Of a stretch of DNA of 64,000 nt, positions 54,935 through 64,000 are shown piece by piece. This stretch comes from Dendrolimus kikuchii (Eukaryota; Arthropoda; Insecta; Lepidoptera; Lasiocampidae). Location of the stretch: assembly GCA_019925095.2 (NCBI GenBank), contig CM034409.1, positions 8,244,501-8,308,500 of the forward strand, in the 5' to 3' direction. The notes beneath the pieces are model-generated. The model ran no database searches. It saw only the letters and a list, made by a program, of their open reading frames with translations, and was not told where the DNA came from. A program made the position numbers and the translations under genes. Every line of letters starts with the position of its first letter. Positions within the stretch are counted from its first letter, which is position 1.

Positions 54935-57900
54935 ATGCCTGTACGACATAGCTTCCTCCAGAGTAACGTAAACCACTCCGCCGGCGCGCAGGATCTGGCC
55001 ATGCAGGCCATGGCGGAGTGGGGGATTGACCTGGCCGTAGTAAGCGAGCCTTACTACGTCCCCGACCAGGGCAACTCGGTCGGGGATCTGGACGAGACGG
55101 TGGCGGTGGTCGCCAGATCGGGCTCTGGCACCCAACTCTCTGTCATAGAGAGGGGACGGGGTTACGCGGTGGCAGGTTGGGGTCAGCATGCCTTCATAGG
55201 CGTGTACTTCTCCCCCAACCGTCCCCTGGCGGAGTTTGAGACTTTCTTAGATTCCGTCAGGGCCGCCGCGGGTAGGTTGTCGCCGAGGGCGTATTTCGTT
55301 CTCGGCGACTTTAATGCCAAATCCCGTTCCTGGGGTAACGCCGCCACTGACATGAGGGGACAGGCCGTGGAAGCGTGGGCGCTCCAATGCGGTCTGACCA
55401 TCTTAAACCGGGGAGCGGTCCATACCTGCGTGCGAGCGCGGGGTGGATCGGTCATCGACCTGTCGTTCGCCACCCACGCGGTCGCACGTAGGGTGGACGG
55501 ATGGAGAGTCGTGGAGGAGATGGAGACTCTATCTGATCATCTCTATATCAGATTCGAGCTCTCCCCTCCTCCGAGCGCGATCTCGGTTCCACCACGCGGA
55601 CACGGCCAGTTTCCGCGCTGGTCCCTCGGTCGGCTCAATCCAGAGCTGGCCGAAGAGATGGCAATCGTCCAGAGCTGGGTCAATCCAGTCAATACAGGAG
55701 GTCCGGAGGTTCTAGCAGAGCGCATGCGCAAGGCCCTCGTAAGGGTATGCGATGCAGCAATGCCTCGGTCGCGTCGGCCCCCGCAGCGGAAGGCGGTCTA
55801 TTGGTGGACCGCAGAGATCGGCGGTCTGAGGGAGGCAGCCCTCAGAGCGCGCCGGTCTCTCAGACGCTGCCGGCGCCGACAACCTCCGGACTATGTGGAG
55901 GAAAACAGTCTTGTCGGGGAGTATCGGGCTGCCAAAAAGGCTCTTCGGCTGGAGATCATCCAGTCGAAGACCCGGGCTCGGGAAGAGATGTTAAAAAGCC
56001 TTGACGGGGACCCCTGGGGGCGTCCGTACCGGGTGGCCCGTAAAAAAATGCGGGCTTGTACAACCCCGGTTACGGCGTCCCTCGAGGAGGGGGTCCTCAT
56101 TTCCGTTATTGACGGACTCTTTCCGGACCCAGGGGCCTTCACTCCCCCGGTAATGAGCCCTCCACATCCCAGTCCTTCGGAGACGGAGCCTCCCCTCGTT
56201 TCCGAAGAGGAACTAGACATGGCCCTGGAGCGCCTCCGGGGCCGGAAGACTGCACCGGGACCTGATGGGGTCCCGGGCCGAGCCCTCTTCCTGGCCGCTA
56301 AACACCTACGCGGCCAGCTTCGGGAACTTTTCAATGCCTGCATCAGGTCAGGCGTATTCCCGAAGCAGTGGAAGGAGGGCCGGCTATGCCTACTTCCGAA
56401 GGAGGGTCGTCCTCCCAACGATCCGTCCGCCTACAGGCCCATCGTCTTGCTCAACGAGGCGGCCAAGGTCTTCGAGAAGATTCTCGCCGGCCGCCTCGTT
56501 CGTCACCTTGATTCGAATGGGCCTGGGCTCTCTGAGGCTCAATATGGATTCAGGGCAGGGCGTTCGACGTTAGACGCCCTGAACGCACTACAGAGCCTCA
56601 CGAGAGAGGCGGAACACATGAAGGAGTCCGTCCTGGCGGTTTCTCTTGACATTAAAAATGCCTTCAACAGTCTCCCTCACGAGACGATCAGGGCGGGGCT
56701 CCAGTCTCATGGAGTCCCCCCGTACCTCACGAGGCTGTTGGAGGACTACCTCCAGGACCGGTACATCCTTTGGGAGGGCGGCCGAACTGGCCAGGTTATA
56801 GGTAGGCGACGCGTCGCGTGCGGCGTTCCACAAGGGTCGGTGCTGGGTCCGACCCTGTGGAACATTGGCTACGACTGGCTCCTCCGCGAGCCAGTCCTGC
56901 CCGGGATGGGGGTGCTCTGCTTCGCAGACGACACCCTCGTCACGGCCCGGGGCGGAACCTATGAAGAGTCTGTGGAGCTCGCCAACGCCGGAACGGCGTT
57001 GGTAGTTCAGCGTATCCGGCGTCTTGGCCTGAGGGTCTCCCCTGAGAAAACGGAGGCCCTCATGTTCCGCAGACCACATAGACGTGCACCCCGGGACGCG
57101 CGCGTCGCTGTCCAAGGTGTTGCGGTAGCGGTCAAGCCCCAGATGAGATATCTGGGGCTTGTCATCGATGGAACGTGGAGCTTCGGGGCCCACTTCACCC
57201 AGCTGGCCCCGAGGTTGATCAAATCCGCTACCGCCCTGGCCAGGCTTCTTCCGAACATGGGAGGGCCGGGTGCGGCGGTGAGGAAATTGTACGCCGGCAT
57301 CCTCCGGAGTATGAAAAACCGGACCCTGCTGAGGAGGACTCAGAGGGTTCTGTCGGTGAGATCCATACGGGGATACCGTACTGTGTCGTGGACGGCGGCG
57401 ACATTGTTGGCGGGTGATCCGCCCTGGGATCTTCAGGCGGAGGTGCTCGCAACAGTGTACCGCTTCCGGCAGGATGCTCGGGAGAGAGGAGAGGTGCCGT
57501 GCCCGGCAGAAACTCGGATGATCAGGGCCCAGGCGACCGAGGCTCTGATCCGTATTTGGCAGAGGGACCTGGAGTCCCCAGAAGCTGGAATTGAGACGGT
57601 GGAGGCGATCCGCCCCCACCTAGCTCGTTGGGTCTTGCGGAAACGCAGGACCCTGCCGTTTAGGATGGTGCAGATACTTACCGGGCACGGCTGCTTTGGT
57701 AAGTATCTGCATCAAATCGTGGGGCGGGAGCCCTCCCCGCAATGTCACGAGTGCGGCGTGCTCCAAGATACGGCGTTTCACACGCTCGTGGAGTGTGCCG
57801 CCTGGAGGCCCCAGAGGGTCCTCTTAGAAAACGTCGTTGGCCCTGTGAGCTCGCTTCATAGCATGGTCGAGGCGATGCTCCAGGGCCAGCAATCTTGGCT

Positions 57901-58042
57901 TGCGATTTTCTCCTTCTGCGAGTCCGTCCTGGCGCAGAAGGAGGCCGCAGAAAGAGTTAGGGAGGAGGACGCGTACGCGGACCCCATCCGCAGGAGGCGG
58001 ACCGGCGGTCGAAGGCGCCACTACGTGAATCTCCTCCCATAA
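54935..58042 (+). CDS. R1-clade ORF2: AP-like endonuclease / reverse transcriptase, intact
   Basis: A 1035-residue open frame. The N-terminal endonuclease nicks target DNA: SNVNHS (10-15), VVSEPYY with Glu38, GDFNAKS (from 124; Asp125, Asn127) and SDH (200-202). The RT copies element RNA at the nick: APGPDGVPG near 439, LDIKNAFNS with Asp572, GVPQGSVLGP from 630, FADD at 663-666. A C-terminal CCHC knuckle (Cys937, Cys940, His949, Cys954) follows. Length is close to R1/SART/TRAS ORF2 proteins as I know them. The ATG overlaps no ORF1 codon but follows its stop as TAA-TA-ATG, suggesting translation by reinitiation. All catalytic motifs are present, so the protein looks potentially active even though ORF1 in cis is broken. 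I cannot say which R1-clade family it is. Confidence 0.93.
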   Translation: MPVRHSFLQSNVNHSAGAQDLAMQAMAEWGIDLAVVSEPYYVPDQGNSVGDLDETVAVVARSGSGTQLSVIERGRGYAVAGWGQHAFIGVYFSPNRPLAEFETFLDSVRAAAGRLSPRAYFVLGDFNAKSRSWGNAATDMRGQAVEAWALQCGLTILNRGAVHTCVRARGGSVIDLSFATHAVARRVDGWRVVEEMETLSDHLYIRFELSPPPSAISVPPRGHGQFPRWSLGRLNPELAEEMAIVQSWVNPVNTGGPEVLAERMRKALVRVCDAAMPRSRRPPQRKAVYWWTAEIGGLREAALRARRSLRRCRRRQPPDYVEENSLVGEYRAAKKALRLEIIQSKTRAREEMLKSLDGDPWGRPYRVARKKMRACTTPVTASLEEGVLISVIDGLFPDPGAFTPPVMSPPHPSPSETEPPLVSEEELDMALERLRGRKTAPGPDGVPGRALFLAAKHLRGQLRELFNACIRSGVFPKQWKEGRLCLLPKEGRPPNDPSAYRPIVLLNEAAKVFEKILAGRLVRHLDSNGPGLSEAQYGFRAGRSTLDALNALQSLTREAEHMKESVLAVSLDIKNAFNSLPHETIRAGLQSHGVPPYLTRLLEDYLQDRYILWEGGRTGQVIGRRRVACGVPQGSVLGPTLWNIGYDWLLREPVLPGMGVLCFADDTLVTARGGTYEESVELANAGTALVVQRIRRLGLRVSPEKTEALMFRRPHRRAPRDARVAVQGVAVAVKPQMRYLGLVIDGTWSFGAHFTQLAPRLIKSATALARLLPNMGGPGAAVRKLYAGILRSMKNRTLLRRTQRVLSVRSIRGYRTVSWTAATLLAGDPPWDLQAEVLATVYRFRQDARERGEVPCPAETRMIRAQATEALIRIWQRDLESPEAGIETVEAIRPHLARWVLRKRRTLPFRMVQILTGHGCFGKYLHQIVGREPSPQCHECGVLQDTAFHTLVECAAWRPQRVLLENVVGPVSSLHSMVEAMLQGQQSWLAIFSFCESVLAQKEAAERVREEDAYADPIRRRRTGGRRRHYVNLLP

Positions 58043-58400
58043 CTACCGTCACAGGGGGACTTCCCCCCCCTGATTGATGGGTCACTCTGCCACCGGGATG
58101 GCTCAGTATTACCGAGCGTGGGGGCGTCACGGTGCAGTAACTCTGTTCTACATCCCGTGACGCCCCGTAAAAGCGTTGATACAGGGGCGCAGGTTTAGGT
58201 TTAGTGGGTAGTTTGGCGATCGGTTTCTCGCGACTGCTTCTGTTTGAAGCTAGCGTGGAGAACCGGCCGCCGAGAGTCACACACACCCTCGATGCATGCT
58301 TCTGCGCTGCATTTGGATCTTCCCCCGAAGAGCCCGAGGACGGTGTCCAAAGACATTCCCCCTACTTTTTATACGACTACTCCCCGGTGTAATTTTTGAG

Positions 58401-58960
58401 CGGTCACTTTTTCATACAAACAGTGAAATTTCGACCTTTTTTCGAAACATGAGGTGTTGTCCTTTTCTAATAAAGAGACAGAAACAAAATATTGTCGATA
58501 TGTCGATAAATCTCATTACATTGGCTACGAAAAATGCGCAAAGCGATCCCTACTGTTCCGCCGACCGCTCAAGATTCGTGCCGGAAACTAAATATATAGC
58601 TTTTATTATGAATACTTGCCGCTTCTTCTACAGCAATAACACATTGCAAAGTGATGTACATAGACTAGGAAGTAAAATTAAATTTTAACCTATATGTATG
58701 ACCTTCAAAAAGTGTTCTCCAGTGGAACTTATTTTGAATAAAAACTTTTGAATTTGAATTTACTAGTCGTGACAACTTAAGAAAATAGTACGCAATATTT
58801 TGTATACTGCTTTAGCCTCTAGAATGTTCTTTTTGTATTTTCTACTTTGTTTTCTTCATAGAATTAATAAAGATAATATTGTGAATTTGTATTAGTTCTC
58901 TTTCACTCTAACTATTACAGCTTTAATGGTGGGGCATTACCTGGGATAAAGTTATTTTAT
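58401..58960. other. No gene; F4 start fragment near 58755-58800
   Basis: tactagtcgtgacaacttaa then gaaaatagtacg matches the reversed F4 start at 14950 and 37420. The rest is unassigned. Confidence 0.4.
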
Positions 58961-58964
58961 AAAA

Positions 58965-59465
58965 AAAATGTGTGTGCAGCAGTTCACAGGCAGTAGAAGT
59001 GAAACTTCTGAGAATATATAGGCGAACCTAATTATATCTACAAGCGTAGTAGACAAGTGCACACACATTTTTGCATTTCTATTCTAATATAGACGTATTG
59101 CATTGTTACATAATTTGACCCTTATTTATAATAACTCAATCTAAATTACACTTTCAATCACTAGAATAAAGTTCAAAATTCAGTGCACTGTTACGCACGT
59201 ATGTGTATCTACATATCTGTTGATCTACGTATACAATAATATCTGCCTTAAGTATATACTGATAGAGCTAAAATTGATTTGAAATCTTTTAAGTTTTATA
59301 AAAAAATTATGCTAACAGATAAACAGAAATGTATATTATTTTGTATGAAATAAGGTTGAATTTTATGTGTAGTTTCTTTTTTAGTGACATCGTTTCATTT
59401 CGCTGTTACGTTTCATCGAGTTTCAAATCACAAAGATCTAAACAAGTTACACTTAAAAAAAAATG
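58965..59465 (+). mobile_element. MITE-like element, long variant
   Basis: Head tgtgtgcagcagttcacagg then cagtagaagtgaaacttc, middle tttatataactcaatctaaa-like and tcaaaattcagtgcactgtt, then tttcatcgagtttcaaatca, ending aagttacacttaaaaaa. The middle matches 62740-62960 rather than the other copies. Confidence 0.65.
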
Positions 59466-59499
59466 TGTGTAAAACGATAGCTTACATTATATTTCAAAT

Positions 59500-59575
59500 G
59501 CTGCGGTATTTTGTGTCCCGAGAATCCCGCCGGAATTTCAAGTCTATCGTGGATGAAGTGGCGGGCATATCCTAG
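59500..59575 (+). mobile_element. Helitron 3' fragment
   Basis: tcccgagaatcccgccggaa, atcgtggatgaagtggcggg then catatcctag. Same 3' end as 49450. Confidence 0.6.
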
Positions 59576-59579
59576 TATA

Positions 59580-60018
59580 TAATATATTAATAAATATAGG
59601 TTATAGACCGTCCCACGCAGATGTGGCGATGGGTGTAATGCGTTAGTTGTGATGCGATATTGTTCTTAATTGTTAATGGCCTTAAATTTTGGCAGATAAT
59701 ATGGCTCTTTTTTAACAATTTAAATAAGACGCATTCGATCACAGTCAATATCTTTAACAATATTGTAGGTGCGGCGGCTGCATAATAGATAAACTTTGAC
59801 TGAAAGTTAACACAATACGGTGTTCCGATCAAGAATGAATGAAGAAGAAGGTTTGAATATATCTTCATTAGTTTCTAACTAGTTAGGAAAAGGCGAGAAG
59901 TTACTAGTTTAGAGTGCTTATTACACCGTACCGAACAAAAGCTACTCATAGATTGAATGAACGTTGATAATTTGACTTGGGATTTAATTAAAAATAAAGA
60001 AAGTAAGAACATTTATTC
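59580..60018. other. No recognised feature
   Basis: Unassigned. A 93-codon minus frame (59587-59868) has no supportive features. Confidence 0.35.
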
Positions 60019-60019
60019 G

Positions 60020-60170
60020 CCACATGAATAGAATAGAAAACACTTTATTGTTCACCAAATAAACAATTACAGAATGAATAATTACAATAATTTAACGGCA
60101 AAACAAAAGGCGGCACTATCGCTTAAGCGATCTGTTCCAGGCAACCTGACTTAGAAGATACTTTTAAGAA
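60020..60170 (-). repeat. RTE-like LINE 3' tail, reversed
   Basis: gaatagaatagaaaacactt then tattgttcac, and ggcggcactatcgcttaagc then gatctgttccaggcaacctg. Confidence 0.7.
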
Positions 60171-60174
60171 CTTA

Positions 60175-61340
60175 TGTCTAGGTATAATTAAATTTAAAAA
60201 AAGGAAATGCTACACAGACAAAATATAAAATAGAGTAGACAAAACATTTTAGATTTGTATGCCGCAATTCTACAAATGAGATTAGTATTCAGTATATTGC
60301 TGTGTCGGACGATACTCCACCACACGAAAATCAAACTTTTAAACATATAAACGGGAAAAATTGAATAACCAGATTACCTTAAAATGTATTTGCGCAGAAT
60401 TATTTTAGTAATACATATTTATATTCATATCTTCTGAGCTCTACAAAATATTGAAATGCAACAACGAAAACTTTAGATAAAACTTCTGTTTAATTTTTTA
60501 AAATTCTATTTAGACTACTATTCGGAGTTTATTCTTTGTTCAATTTGAAACAAGCTTTTAGATCTCTCTTACATACCAGAGAAAAATATTAAAACCTGTT
60601 ATTTATTATTATTTTATAATCAATGTGCCGGCTGTGCAACACATGCAATTCAGCAGAAATTGTAAAGTGTGCCACTGACGCTAGTCATCTCTCATCTGCT
60701 CCCCGAGTCGGTATCGTATACCGCAACCGCAAGAATATCAGTGGAGTCAGAGCAAATATATACTAGAGGTAAATACATCTAAAATCTCACAGTGGTACCT
60801 TATACCAACACAACAAACAAATTAATAAAAATATTTTGTAGGTATTAGTTATTTATTAAATGATATATAACACAAGTTTCTAACGCATTACACTACGATG
60901 TAAAGTGAGGCGAGATGAAGATAGCGCAGCGTCGCCGCCTGCGCAGGCATTTGCATTCATGCGCCACACATCGCGGGACCACCCCGCCATTCACGCTCAC
61001 TTATACAGACAATTTTCACCTTTACTTTTTCTTTTTAATTAAACTTAAAACATTTATCTCGTAAATATCTGCTGTGTTTTTTAAAAGACGAATAGAATGG
61101 ACGTTACAATCATTACCATGATTCCAGTTCATAGAATATCGGCGTGATAACCGTTTCACTTTCATTTGGCTTGAGTTAAGTATTCTAAATTACAAAAAAA
61201 CCTTAAATAATCGTTTCCAATTAACGATGCACTAGATTTAATTAGATAGTAGCATTTTATGTGTGTGTATGCGTGTGTGTGTGTATACACATACGTGTTT
61301 ACATCTGTTCAGTTTCTTTTCTGTATGCATCTGTTTTGAA
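60175..61340. other. No recognised gene; GC patch at 60900-61000, GT repeat at 61258-61300
   Basis: 60900-61000 is GC- and CpG-richer (gcagcgtcgccgcctgcgca) within AT-rich DNA. It could mark a promoter but has no exon. 61258-61300 is a (gtgtgtat)-type microsatellite. Confidence 0.3.
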
Positions 61341-61344
61341 TTGC

Positions 61345-62045
61345 AATTTTCCCAGATTGTTTGGCCCAGTTTCCCTTCCCCCGTTTTTTATTGAGGGGAT
61401 ATAGGGGTTTTGAAGACCATCAAGTTTTCGCGGCCGGTGTGTGGGATTCGCCACGTCAGAGTGGCATTAGTACCGCTGGCAGATGCTATTGCCACCCAAG
61501 TCGAGAATACTCATTAAAACCCCTCGGTGTTCCGTCCTTCACCCTAATCTTAGAGCCACGGGTTCATGGCCTAGCCCCTCCGCGAGTCCTGGCAGGCGGT
61601 GGCTCATCGGCTTCTTCTATTGCCTTGGGGAACTACCCTCTCGGCATTTATAACTTTCTTTATAGCTTGGGGTGGTCTGTAACGCGCCCCACGGGAGGAG
61701 AGGTGAATGCACGCGGAATACGGTGCGCCCGTATTTCGATGGCATAACCCACTCACGGCGGCGGAAGGTCAAGGCTAGGCCTCCGGCACGCATCCTCCTT
61801 TGGTGGGAGCAGAGCCGGCTGATACACTCATGCTCCTGCTGTCCCGCGCTCCCACTTTCTCCTTTCCCCTATCTATTTCAACTTACATTCTTTCTGTCTG
61901 ATCCTCTTATTTCATCCTCTTTACCCCATCCCCTCTGTCCCATCCTAAAGGCTATGAACACTTTGGCTTCGCGCTCGGTGTTGCAAATGACTATAAGCGA
62001 CGGTAACCACTCTCCAGTATATGGATCGTATATCTGTTTTCCAGC
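61345..62045 (+). repeat. LINE 3' region with lepidopteran tail
   Basis: GC-richer segment from gtttggcccagtttcccttc through ctcctggcaggcggtggctc-like text to a cttcgcgctcggtgttgcaa, taagcgacggtaaccactct, ccagtatatggatcgtatat tail. The 128- and 126-codon plus frames inside overlap each other and show no domain. Confidence 0.45.
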
Positions 62046-62054
62046 TTTGTAATT

Positions 62055-63070
62055 TAAAAAAATGTGTGTGTGCAGTTTACAAGCAGTAGATGCGAAACTT
62101 CAGTGAATATACTCACAGACAATTCTTCTCTAACTTTTATTAATCTATATATATAAAAATGAATCCCTATTTCGCTTGGTCACGCCATCACGCGTGAACG
62201 GCCGGATCGACTTCACTAATTATTTTTTTGTTGTGTTTGTTATTGTCAGGAGAAGGTTCTTATGATGGACCAAATTAAGAAAATTGCGCGGAAAATTAGA
62301 AAATTTAAGAATACTTAACTACCATATAAAATTATTTCTAATCTAACCTTAGCGCTTTTGACAATATAAACTTTTTTAATGTAACCTTATGACGTTTGAC
62401 ATAGAATTGACAGAATGCGTGCTGCAAATATCGTCAAAGAGGATGCAAAGAACTGAATATCGTTTAAAACAGAATCTTCGATCAGAGTTATTTTATTGAT
62501 AAACTACATGTAAAATAATTAATTTATTATTTACGCCGCTAAACTCCTAAATGGTGAGACCGATTTTAACGAAGTATTATTTTTGTTCAAGTGGATTCGA
62601 GAAAAGTTTAGATTAACATTTGGTCCCGGTAGATGGCGCTGCAATCGGTTTCTAATTTTTCTATTTTTTAAGGTAGGACAACGTCTGCCGGGTACAGCTA
62701 GTATAAATATAATTCCTTTAGCCTACATCCGTTAACATTCAAAAATTCAATCTAAATTACACTTTAAAACACTAACATAAAATTTAAAATTCAATGCACT
62801 GTTACGCACAATTTCCTTTGATTTACGTACAAAAGAATATCTGTCTTTATATGTCTGTCTTCATACTTAATATACAGTTAGAACTAACATTCATTTGAAA
62901 TCTTTTAAGTTTTATTTAAATTGAAAATTAACACTAACGAGTAAAGATGAGTGTGTTTTATTTCGAATTAAATAAAGTTGAATTTTATGTGTTTATCTCT
63001 TTTTAGTGTCACTTTTTCGGTTTATCGATTTCTAAATCACAACGATTCTAAAGAAGTTTCACTTTATAAA
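62055..63070 (+). mobile_element. MITE-like element, long variant, split by a Helitron
   Basis: The left part (to 62143) has tgtgtgcagtttacaagcag then tagatgcgaaacttc, gacaattcttctctaacttt then tattaa. The right part (from 62702) has tataaatataattcctttag, cctacatccgttaacattca, gtgtttatctctttttagtg and gattctaaagaagtttcact. Joining 62143 to 62702 restores the sequence of the intact copies at 31130 and 36058. Confidence 0.8.
62144..62701 (+). mobile_element. Non-autonomous Helitron inserted between A and T
   Basis: Begins tctatatatataaaaatgaa, with cacgcgtgaacggccggatc, cggtagatggcgctgcaatc, and ends acgtctgccgggtacagcta then g. The base before is A and the base after is T, with no duplication. 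The empty site is ttattaa/tataaatat in intact copies, exactly as expected for rolling-circle Helitron insertion. Confidence 0.9.
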
Positions 63071-63228
63071 AAAGACACTAATATAGGGACCCAGTATAAA
63101 GGTGGTTGTGGCTTAACTATACATTCTGATTCTCTTTTTCTTCTTATCTTATTTCACCATGATGTAGAGAGAAAGAGAAAAAGGCGGTAGTATAATAATA
63201 CGGATTTAAATCCTAATAACAAACATTA
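63071..63228. other. No recognised feature
   Basis: Short unassigned interval ending in the left target duplication of the next element. Confidence 0.5.
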
Positions 63229-63334
63229 GAGTTATGAATGTCAAAGAAGCAAGTGAGGTGTGTAAGAATGGGCCTAAATGGCGCTCTGTTGTTCGTGCCT
63301 ACCCCGCAAGGGAACTGGCGTGAAGTTATGTATG
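63229..63334 (+). mobile_element. ATGT-tailed LINE fragment, shortest, with target-site duplication
   Basis: Only the last 30 or so codons remain (VMNVKEASEVCKNGPKWRSV then VRAYPARELA and stop), plus a short atgtatg tail. The 12-bp taacaaacatta flanks both sides (63217-63228 and 63335-63346). Confidence 0.85.
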
Positions 63335-63346
63335 TAACAAACATTA

Positions 63347-63912
63347 CACTGATCTAGGGACTCGGCACAGAAGATGGGCGTGGCCTAGCTTAAGATTCCA
63401 ACTCTCTTTTTCATATTAAACTAAAAGAGAATAGAACAGCCTAATTTAGAACAGAGGTAAAAATAAATGAAAATACTTTATCCTTGCGGAAACGGAGAAG
63501 AACTCCTGCCGGGCGACTTATCGAAAAATACGACAAAACAACCCACAGTAAGCTGGGCGGGCAGTTGGTTGAAAGGCCACCACCAATCTGGATCAAAAGT
63601 ACATATACCGCCATAAAAACATGGGCTTCTATTCCGGCATTACCTAAAAAACTAACGCTTGTCGAGTAAAAACTAAAAAAGTATAAATTTTCAAAATAAA
63701 ATTGCACTAAATCATCCTTTAAATTCCCGTCAAAAAATCCCCCCTAAATACCTTTACTTACGAAGCCATATTTCTTTAGTATATGTCTTAATGTATAATT
63801 AACTGAAAATATCTTAGCACGATCCCAATTACGTGAATAGCACAAACTAACAAAAAAGCCTTCATTATTTCGTTAGACATGCCTAGGACTCGCATGTAGG
63901 GCTGACTCTAAA
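63347..63912 (+). repeat. Unassigned, with degraded SINE-A head at 63478-63645
   Basis: 63478-63645: tatccttgcggaaacggaga, cgacaaaacaacccacagta, tattccggcatta. Stem and tail are eroded. The rest is unassigned. Confidence 0.5.
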
Positions 63913-64000
63913 GACTAACGGTCTTATTCATAGAGAGTTAAAGTTAGTTTGAACGGTTCTTTAATAACCATAAAGAAACGTTCAAGCTTACTCTAACACT
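63913..64000 (+). repeat. Palindromic MITE-like repeat, cut by the window end
   Basis: aacggtcttattcatagaga then gttaaagtta, then gtttgaacggttcttta / taaagaaacgttcaagc complementary arms. Same as 46163-46250. Confidence 0.65.

Larger units (their letters stand above)
53560..58400 (+). mobile_element. R1-clade non-LTR retrotransposon, near full length
   Basis: An abrupt GC-rich block contains, in order, a probable 5' UTR, a broken gag-like ORF1 (about 53800-54932), an intact ORF2 (54935-58042) and a GC-rich 3' UTR with ggtttaggtttagtgggtag near 58190. Boundaries are set by composition: no poly(A) or target duplication could be defined. R1-clade elements often target rDNA, telomeric repeats or simple repeats, but the flanks here are ordinary AT-rich DNA. 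Base composition differs strongly from its neighbours. Confidence 0.85.

Noticed and set aside
56588..57619. 343-codon minus-strand frame
   Set aside because: It is a shadow of ORF2 in a GC-rich region; the plus frame carries all RT motifs.
53560..58400. R1 element as evidence of a 28S rDNA locus
   Set aside because: No rRNA sequence is present on either side; flanks are AT-rich.
61361..62052. Two overlapping plus frames of 126-128 codons as a host gene
   Set aside because: They overlap in different frames, end in a lepidopteran LINE/SINE tail, and have no recognisable domain.

Overview
The window is eukaryotic nuclear DNA, almost certainly from a moth or butterfly. It is AT-rich and intron-dominated, and it is packed with short transposon pieces typical of Lepidoptera: Helitrons ending in ...CAGCTAGT, tRNA-derived SINEs, a SINE family sharing the usual lepidopteran 'gatggtaaccgctttccatca' LINE tail, and CR1/jockey-like LINE ends. 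There are no bacterial-style genes, operons, rRNA genes or CRISPR arrays.

Host genes. On the minus strand the window holds the start of a Pax transcription factor gene that I read as Pox neuro (Poxn). A 27-nt start-codon exon (32478-32504, encoding MPHT plus the first base of a Gly codon) splices in frame to a 221-nt paired-domain exon (4466-4686) across a 27.8-kb intron. Later exons lie beyond the left edge. Inside that intron, on the plus strand, are two exon-like pieces (20271-20373 and 22361-22539). They join in the same reading frame at consensus GT/AG sites and give the C-terminus of an unidentified protein, so they look like a gene nested in the opposite orientation.

Transposons. From 32.5 to 64 kb I see no convincing host coding exon. 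The largest element (about 53.56-58.40 kb, plus strand) is an R1-clade non-LTR retrotransposon with a frameshifted gag-like ORF1 and an intact 1035-residue endonuclease/reverse transcriptase ORF2. The rest is mostly fragments: a broken L2/Daphne-like RT (17.0-18.0 kb), CR1-like LINE ends, a LINE family with an (ATGT)n tail whose copies have clear target-site duplications, more than a dozen Helitron copies, and several non-autonomous DNA elements.

Nested insertions give a relative chronology. A Helitron sits between A and T inside a MITE-like element at 62144. A TIR element sits in another repeat at 9738 and itself carries a MITE-like element. A LINE fragment sits in a Helitron at 11498. A SINE abuts the acceptor of the second nested-gene exon at 22361.

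Repeat boundaries come from comparing copies within this window and are good to roughly 5-20 bases unless a duplication or exact junction is described. Family names rest on recognition and were not tested by search.
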